Shown one piece after another: positions 60,111 through 64,000 of a stretch of 64,000 nucleotides of DNA. The stretch comes from Claveliimonas intestinigallinarum (GTDB taxonomy: Bacteria; Bacillota; Clostridia; Lachnospirales; Lachnospiraceae). The position numbers and the translations under genes were made by a program. The notes below the pieces were generated by a model that saw only the letters and a program-made list of their open reading frames with translations, was not told the DNA's origin and made no database searches. The DNA is taken from contig DXED01000019.1 of the NCBI GenBank assembly GCA_019115145.1, forward strand, positions 1-64,000. Reading direction: 5' to 3'. Position 1 is the first letter of the stretch; the number at the start of each line of letters is the position of its first letter.

Positions 60111-61466
60111 TCACTTCTGGTCCTGCCTGCCGTTTTCCGCCTCGCTGCCCTGCCCGTCGCGGGTATCGCCGGCATCTCCGCCGCCCACGTAGGAGCCGCT
60201 GTCATCCACATAGCTCAGCTCGTCATAAAAGTCCGACTGAGTAGGGAGATTTTTATTCTCCAGCCGTCTGTTGACGATTGTCTGGACAATATAGTAGATC
60301 ACCGCAAAGGTGGGCACCCCCATGAGCATCCCCGGGAACCCGAAAAGCCCTCCTCCCAGGAGGATGGAAAAGATAACCCAGAAGGCGGAAAGCCCTGTGC
60401 TGTTTCCGAGGATCTTAGGCCCGATGAAATTGCCGTCCAGCTGCTGCAGGAGGAAGATAAAAATAACAAAGTATACGCCCTTCAGCGGATCGGCCAGCAT
60501 GATCAGGATAGCCGAGGGGATCGCCCCTATGTAGGGTCCGAAGAAGGGGATCACATTGGTCACTCCCACGATCACGCTGACCAGCATGACGTAGGGCATC
60601 CTCAGTATGGAAATGCCGATAAAACAGAGCACGCCGATAATGGCGGAGTCGATGATCTTTCCGATGATAAAGCCGCCGAATATCTCGTTGCTCTTCCTGG
60701 TCAGATGGAGGATGGCGTTGGCGTTCCTGGTGGAAAACACCGCGTAGACTGTCTTCTTTGTCTGGGAGACAAACTTCTCCTTGCTGAACAGCACATACAC
60801 GGACACGATGACGCCGATCAGAGCGTTGAACACCTCGCTGAGGAAGCTGATCACGCCCTCCGTCAGGCTGGCCATCAGGTCGTTGATCCGGGCCAGCAGA
60901 TCCGTGCGAAGCCAGTTCTGCAGCATATCCGTCCCCTCGCTGAGAGCCCGCTTTACGATATCGCCTATGGCAGAGTCATTCGCGTAGAACCTGTTGAACT
61001 CCCGCCCTAGGCTGTTCAGCTGCCCCGGCAGCGTCATCACCAGATCCCGGATACTCTTGTACAGCTCCGGTATCAGCATGTTGATCAGGGCAGTGATCAG
61101 GAAGAAGAGGAACACGACAGCCAGGGCGATCCCGGCCGCCCGTGAGAGCTTCTTTGCCTTTGTCTCGTTTTTCATCTTCTTTTTCAGCGCCGGTCCGAGA
61201 TGCCGGTCCACCTGCTTCACAATGGGGTTCAGCAGGTAGGCGATGATAAGCCCGTACAAAATGGGCTTCAGCACATCCACCACAGTCCAGAGCACATCTG
61301 TCAGATTGGTGGCCCGCAGCAGGGCAAAATAAAACATAATTCCTGCTGCCACCACAATAAAATATGTAAGTCCCCGGCCAAACTGCTGGCGGATCCAGGA
61401 GGTTCCTCTCCCGCTCCTTGGCCTGTCCTTATTCTCTTTTTTTGTTTCCCTCTCCGTCTCGGTCAT
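60111..61466 (-). CDS. AI-2E family (PerM/TqsA-type) membrane transporter
   Basis: A 451-residue membrane protein of the AI-2E/UPF0118 family with about eight helices. Marks include IAYLLNPIVKQVD, a long amphipathic middle region, VGVTNVIPFFGPYIGAIPSAIL, and LGNSTGLSAFWVIFSILLGG. The C-terminal tail (about 30 residues) is Gly/Asp-rich. The family includes the E. coli autoinducer-2 exporter TqsA but also Na+/H+ antiporters and permeases, so a link to luxS in this window is only possible. The start at 61466 is the better of two close ATGs. Confidence 0.85.
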   Translation of the reverse strand: MTETERETKKENKDRPRSGRGTSWIRQQFGRGLTYFIVVAAGIMFYFALLRATNLTDVLWTVVDVLKPILYGLIIAYLLNPIVKQVDRHLGPALKKKMKNETKAKKLSRAAGIALAVVFLFFLITALINMLIPELYKSIRDLVMTLPGQLNSLGREFNRFYANDSAIGDIVKRALSEGTDMLQNWLRTDLLARINDLMASLTEGVISFLSEVFNALIGVIVSVYVLFSKEKFVSQTKKTVYAVFSTRNANAILHLTRKSNEIFGGFIIGKIIDSAIIGVLCFIGISILRMPYVMLVSVIVGVTNVIPFFGPYIGAIPSAILIMLADPLKGVYFVIFIFLLQQLDGNFIGPKILGNSTGLSAFWVIFSILLGGGLFGFPGMLMGVPTFAVIYYIVQTIVNRRLENKNLPTQSDFYDELSYVDDSGSYVGGGDAGDTRDGQGSEAENGRQDQK

Positions 61467-61566
61467 ATCTATCATTTCCTTTTCATTCTGCGCATATAAA
61501 CTATTATAGCAATGCCCATCTGAAAAAGCAACGCAGAAAGGAACAGCAGGCATGCGAAGGACATAC

Positions 61567-61616
61567 AGAGAGGAAGGACAGCGCATATGCCAATACATAT
61601 GCCGTCCTTCCTCTCT
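61567..61616 (+). terminator. long hairpin with U-tract on the + strand
   Basis: AGAGAGGAAGGAC (61567-61579) and its complement ending at 61616 enclose a second stem, GCATATG/CATATGC. The T-tract (to 61622) is on the + strand although both flanking genes read leftward. It may stop antisense transcription or stabilise the DUF1540 mRNA end. Confidence 0.5.
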
Positions 61617-61677
61617 TTTTCATGATAGGAAGATTATTCCGTGCTCTCCAGCCGCTCTCGCGCTGCCCGCTCTAGTC

Positions 61678-62058
61678 TCAGCAGGTAAATGTGGTGCACT
61701 CTGTCTGGCTGCTCTGACAGGCATTTCCGCCCTCCACACTGATCTTTCCCGCGTTGCAGTGACAGTTGTCATTGTACTTGCACTGGACTGCCTGACAGTC
61801 CACACAGCTGCAGGCGGATGCGCTGCCTGTGCTGTTTCCCATTCCCATGCCGGCGGCGCCGCTGTAGGAATTACTCTGGGAATTGCTGTAGGAGCCTCCG
61901 AAGGAGTTGGTCTGGGCGCCTCCTCTTTCCTGGAAGCTGTCGCAGCTTGTCTCCTCCGCTCTCTGGGCAGAATTGCCTCCCACCTGGATCTTGTCCAGCG
62001 TACAGTAATAGTTCTGGTTGTGCATGCAGGTCTGTACAGTACATTTTAATTCTGGCAT
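61678..62058 (-). CDS. DUF1540 protein with two cysteine-rich domains
   Basis: A 126-residue protein with two DUF1540 units: residues 1-42 (CTVQTCMHNQNYYCTLDKIQV...CDSF) and about 83-126 (CSCVDCQAVQCKYNDNCHC...CTTF). Between them is a Gly/Ser/Asn-rich linker. The domains carry repeated cysteines that probably bind metal. DUF1540 proteins are common in spore-forming Firmicutes, and some are spore-associated; the function here is unknown. AAAGGAGGTAGTATCA precedes the ATG. Confidence 0.82.
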   Translation of the reverse strand: MPELKCTVQTCMHNQNYYCTLDKIQVGGNSAQRAEETSCDSFQERGGAQTNSFGGSYSNSQSNSYSGAAGMGMGNSTGSASACSCVDCQAVQCKYNDNCHCNAGKISVEGGNACQSSQTECTTFTC

Positions 62059-62127
62059 TGATACTACCTCCTTTATCTGTTTATCAGAGATAGTATCTGC
62101 ACTTTTTTTGAAAAATATTCTTCTTTT

Positions 62128-62571
62128 TTACTCTGGCTTCTGCTTCCCCTGCTCCATCATCTCCACAAAGAGAGCGTGGATATCCGGGTAATCCTTTTTC
62201 AGGGACACGGGACGCCCCTTCTCATTTAGAAAGCAGTGCTTTGTCAGCCCCCGGCAGTGGACCATGCCGGTCTTCTCATCTGTCACCTCGTACTCCAGCG
62301 TCAGCTTGATGCCGTTGTACTCCTTCATCCTGGTCTGTATGGACACGATGTCCCCGAAGTGGACCATCCGCAGATAGTCCGCCTCCACTCCCAGGACCGG
62401 ACTTCCTATGCCCAGGGCCTCCATTCTGTCATATCCCATCCCCATCTGCTCCAGAAGGTCTGTCCTGGCCTCCTCGAACCAGCGAATGTAGTTGGAGTGG
62501 TGGACGATCCCCATCTGGTCTGTCTCGTAATACTGCACTTTGTGTCTGTATTCCTGTATCTCTCTCATCAT
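62128..62571 (-). CDS. acyl-CoA thioesterase, hotdog fold (YbgC/FcbC-like)
   Basis: A 147-residue 4-hydroxybenzoyl-CoA-thioesterase-like protein. The active-site helix is YYETDQMGIVHHSNYIRWFEEAR, given here in part: ETDQMGIVHHSNY, with the catalytic Asp and following His-Asn. Substrate is unknown; fatty acyl- or aryl-CoA are possible. Its start overlaps the aldo/keto reductase stop by 4 bases, so the two are coupled. Confidence 0.88.
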   Translation of the reverse strand: MMREIQEYRHKVQYYETDQMGIVHHSNYIRWFEEARTDLLEQMGMGYDRMEALGIGSPVLGVEADYLRMVHFGDIVSIQTRMKEYNGIKLTLEYEVTDEKTGMVHCRGLTKHCFLNEKGRPVSLKKDYPDIHALFVEMMEQGKQKPE

Positions 62572-63431
62572 TTTTCCGGCCTCCTCACAGATCCGGCGTC
62601 CGGGTGCAGTCCCGACCAGCCGGTCTGGGGCATAGTCCCCAGCCTGTACATGTCTTCTTCCGTGATCTCAAATCCGAACACATCCTGGTTCTGCTTCATC
62701 CTCTCCATGGCGGAGGACTTGGGAAGGGGCACGATCCCCCGCTGGATAGCGTAGCGGATACACAGCTGGGCCACGGACACGCCGTACTGCCCGGCCATTT
62801 CCTGGAGCATCTCATTATCCAGGAGGGCCCGCCTGCCGATGGGGCTCCAGGCCTGCACCAGAATGTCCTTCTCCTGGCAGTACCTGACTGTCATCTCCTG
62901 GGTGTAGCCGGGATGGAACTCGATCTGGTCCACCGCCGGGCGGACGCGGCAGTCCTCCAGCAGATTTTCAATGTGATGGGGGAGGAAATTGCTGACGCCG
63001 ATTGCCTTCACCTTTCCCTCCTCGTACAGCTCCTCCAGCCCCCTCCATGTCTCTTTGTCCAGCTGTTTCCAGTTACTGTAGCCCTCCTCCGGCAGGGGCC
63101 AGTGGATCAGGTAGAGATCCAGGTAATCGGTCTTAAGCGCCTCCAGAGACTGCCGGAAGGCCTCCTTTACATTTTCGTAACCCATCTGGGTCTTCCAGGC
63201 CTTGGACGTGATGAAGAACTCTTCTCTTGGGACGCCGCTTCTGCGTATAGCCTCCGCCAGATACTCCTCTGTCCCGTAGAAGGAGGCCGTGTCAAAATAC
63301 CGGTATCCCGCCTCGATGGCCATCTGGATGATGTCTGCGCTCTTTCCGTCCGCCGCCTTGTAGGTGCCGTAACCAAGGCAGGGATTTTTCACTCCATTGT
63401 TCAAAGTGTAGCAGTCGTACATATTTTTCAT
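62568..63431 (-). CDS. aldo/keto reductase
   Basis: A 287-residue NADPH-dependent (beta/alpha)8 reductase. The catalytic tetrad is visible: Asp in YRYFDTASFYGTE with Tyr just after it, Lys in ITSKAW, and His in LIHWPLP. IPLPKSS-type NADPH-binding is VPLPKSSAMERMKQN. It resembles the YvgN/Gr-type glyoxal and 2,5-diketogluconate reductases. The start at 63431 follows AAAGGAG; an upstream ATG nine codons earlier has no site. It lies 11 bases after the DUF218 gene. Confidence 0.92.
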   Translation of the reverse strand: MKNMYDCYTLNNGVKNPCLGYGTYKAADGKSADIIQMAIEAGYRYFDTASFYGTEEYLAEAIRRSGVPREEFFITSKAWKTQMGYENVKEAFRQSLEALKTDYLDLYLIHWPLPEEGYSNWKQLDKETWRGLEELYEEGKVKAIGVSNFLPHHIENLLEDCRVRPAVDQIEFHPGYTQEMTVRYCQEKDILVQAWSPIGRRALLDNEMLQEMAGQYGVSVAQLCIRYAIQRGIVPLPKSSAMERMKQNQDVFGFEITEEDMYRLGTMPQTGWSGLHPDAGSVRRPEK

Positions 63432-63442
63432 ATTTTTCTCCT

Positions 63443-64000
63443 TTATCTGCAAATCCACATTTTCCAGACCGCGAAAAATTCTCTTGTCATGTAGTTCAAA
63501 AACAGCACCGGGCCGCTGGGCGCCGGTATGGCCCGTGGATTTTGGTATCCTGTTCTCCTGGCATACTCCTTTGCCCTGTACATGTGAAAGCTGTTGGTCA
63601 CGATCCCCACCGGCGCTGTCCGGTCCGGTATGAGCGGGCTGGAAAAGGCAAAATTCTCCCTGGTGGACGTGGAGCGCTCCTCCAGAATGAGCCTTGCCTG
63701 GCTGATCCCCCTTGCCCGCATGTACTCTCCCATGGCTCTGGCCTCGCTGACAGCCTCCTCCCTGCCCTGTCCGCCGGACAGGACAGCCATCGTCCCCGGA
63801 TGCTCCTTCAGGTAGGAAATGGCTGTATCCAGGCGCCGGCGCAGGGAGACAGTCACCTCTGTCCCCCGGATCTGGGCGCCCAGGACAATGATAAAGGGGC
63901 AGTCCGTCTCCCGGTCCGGGCGCATCCCCCGGAGGATCCTGATTTCCACCAGCACAAATACAAAAAGGGCAATGGAAAAAGAACTCTCCACTGCCAGTCT
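63443..64000 (-). CDS. DUF218/YdcF-like (SanA-like) protein, truncated by the window edge
   Basis: At least 182 residues; the frame stays open through base 64000, so the N-terminus lies outside. A hydrophobic N-terminal stretch (SIALFVFVLVEI) suggests a membrane anchor, followed by the DUF218 core: FIIVLGAQI, LSGGQGREEAVSEARAM, LEERSTSTRENFAF and VTNSFHMYRAKEYARR. Related proteins (SanA, ElyC, YdcF) act in envelope functions. It is upstream of the aldo/keto reductase and may share its transcript. Confidence 0.82.
   Translation of the reverse strand, partial: RLAVESSFSIALFVFVLVEIRILRGMRPDRETDCPFIIVLGAQIRGTEVTVSLRRRLDTAISYLKEHPGTMAVLSGGQGREEAVSEARAMGEYMRARGISQARLILEERSTSTRENFAFSSPLIPDRTAPVGIVTNSFHMYRAKEYARRTGYQNPRAIPAPSGPVLFLNYMTREFFAVWKMWICR

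Noticed and set aside
60111..61466. Autoinducer-2 exporter partnered with luxS.
   Set aside because: The AI-2E family is functionally mixed and the gene is 45 kb from luxS; no evidence for AI-2 transport in the sequence.

Overview
The window looks like chromosome from an anaerobic, glycine-fermenting Clostridia bacterium, most likely Lachnospiraceae. The main reasons are a complete glycine reductase operon with two UGA (selenocysteine) codons, the DUF5717/DUF5716 gene pair (recalled as largely Lachnospiraceae), consistent AGGAGG-type ribosome binding sites, YesM/YesN-type two-component genes and LuxS. Most of the window is GC-rich. The stretch from about 47 to 59 kb is visibly more AT-rich, which suggests a separately acquired catabolic island. 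No rRNA, tRNA, CRISPR array, phage or transposase gene was seen.

Region by region. 0.1-6.4 kb: a YdiM/YdiN-like MFS transporter, a YdiB-like quinate/shikimate dehydrogenase, an Fe-S flavin enoate-reductase-type enzyme and a xylose-isomerase-like TIM barrel, with a divergent LysR regulator; a candidate hydroaromatic acid utilisation cluster. 6.4-6.7 kb: a 277-bp inverted-repeat element containing a terminator. 6.7-11.2 kb: gpsA, plsY, der and a radical SAM/PDZ protein. 11.3-14.8 kb: a long PRPP synthetase, a small membrane protein, trpS and a histidine phosphatase. 14.8-15.3 kb: a palindrome-rich divergent intergenic region before luxS. 15.8-20 kb: DUF5662, TraX-like membrane protein, a GH13 debranching-enzyme homologue that has lost its catalytic residues, and an orphan sugar-binding lipoprotein. 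20.1-26.3 kb: DUF1292, a UvrD-like helicase, gltX, a sirtuin homologue with an altered NAD pocket, and a two-gene ThrE exporter whose larger subunit carries an N-terminal GNAT domain.

26.4-34.6 kb: the glycine reductase operon, transcribed leftward as grdX-grdE-grdB-trxB-trxA-grdA-grdC-grdD. It has a promoter, a single-aptamer glycine riboswitch and a terminator ahead of grdX. TrxB and TrxA supply electrons; protein B (GrdE/GrdB) activates glycine through a pyruvoyl group; selenoprotein A carries the carboxymethyl group; protein C (GrdC/GrdD) releases acetyl phosphate. 34.8-37.9 kb: purB and purF, purF with a perfect 22-bp palindrome at its predicted transcription start. 37.9-40.3 kb: a polar amino acid ABC transporter with an operator-like repeat around its -35 box. 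40.3-45.7 kb: a three-gene cassette (DUF5717, an Hsp70/actin-fold-like DUF5716 protein, a helical-repeat protein) with no known function. 45.8-46.9 kb: a CobD/HisC-like PLP enzyme.

47-59 kb: an island read leftward: response regulator, sensor kinase with almost no extracellular part, a tandem ABC protein lacking Walker A and signature residues, then (from its own promoter) a ribose-type ABC transporter, a TIM-barrel isomerase, an SIS isomerase, a fused DhaK-DhaL kinase and a Gfo/Idh/MocA dehydrogenase. The layout implies sensing, import, phosphorylation and isomerisation of a small ketose or polyol. 59-64 kb: metA (Glu111, acetyl type), an AI-2E family transporter, a DUF1540 protein, a thioesterase, an aldo/keto reductase and a DUF218 protein cut by the window edge.

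The best candidates for undescribed biology are the DUF5717/DUF5716 cassette, the pseudo-ABC/sensor-kinase pair, and the GH13 pseudoenzyme coupled to TraX.
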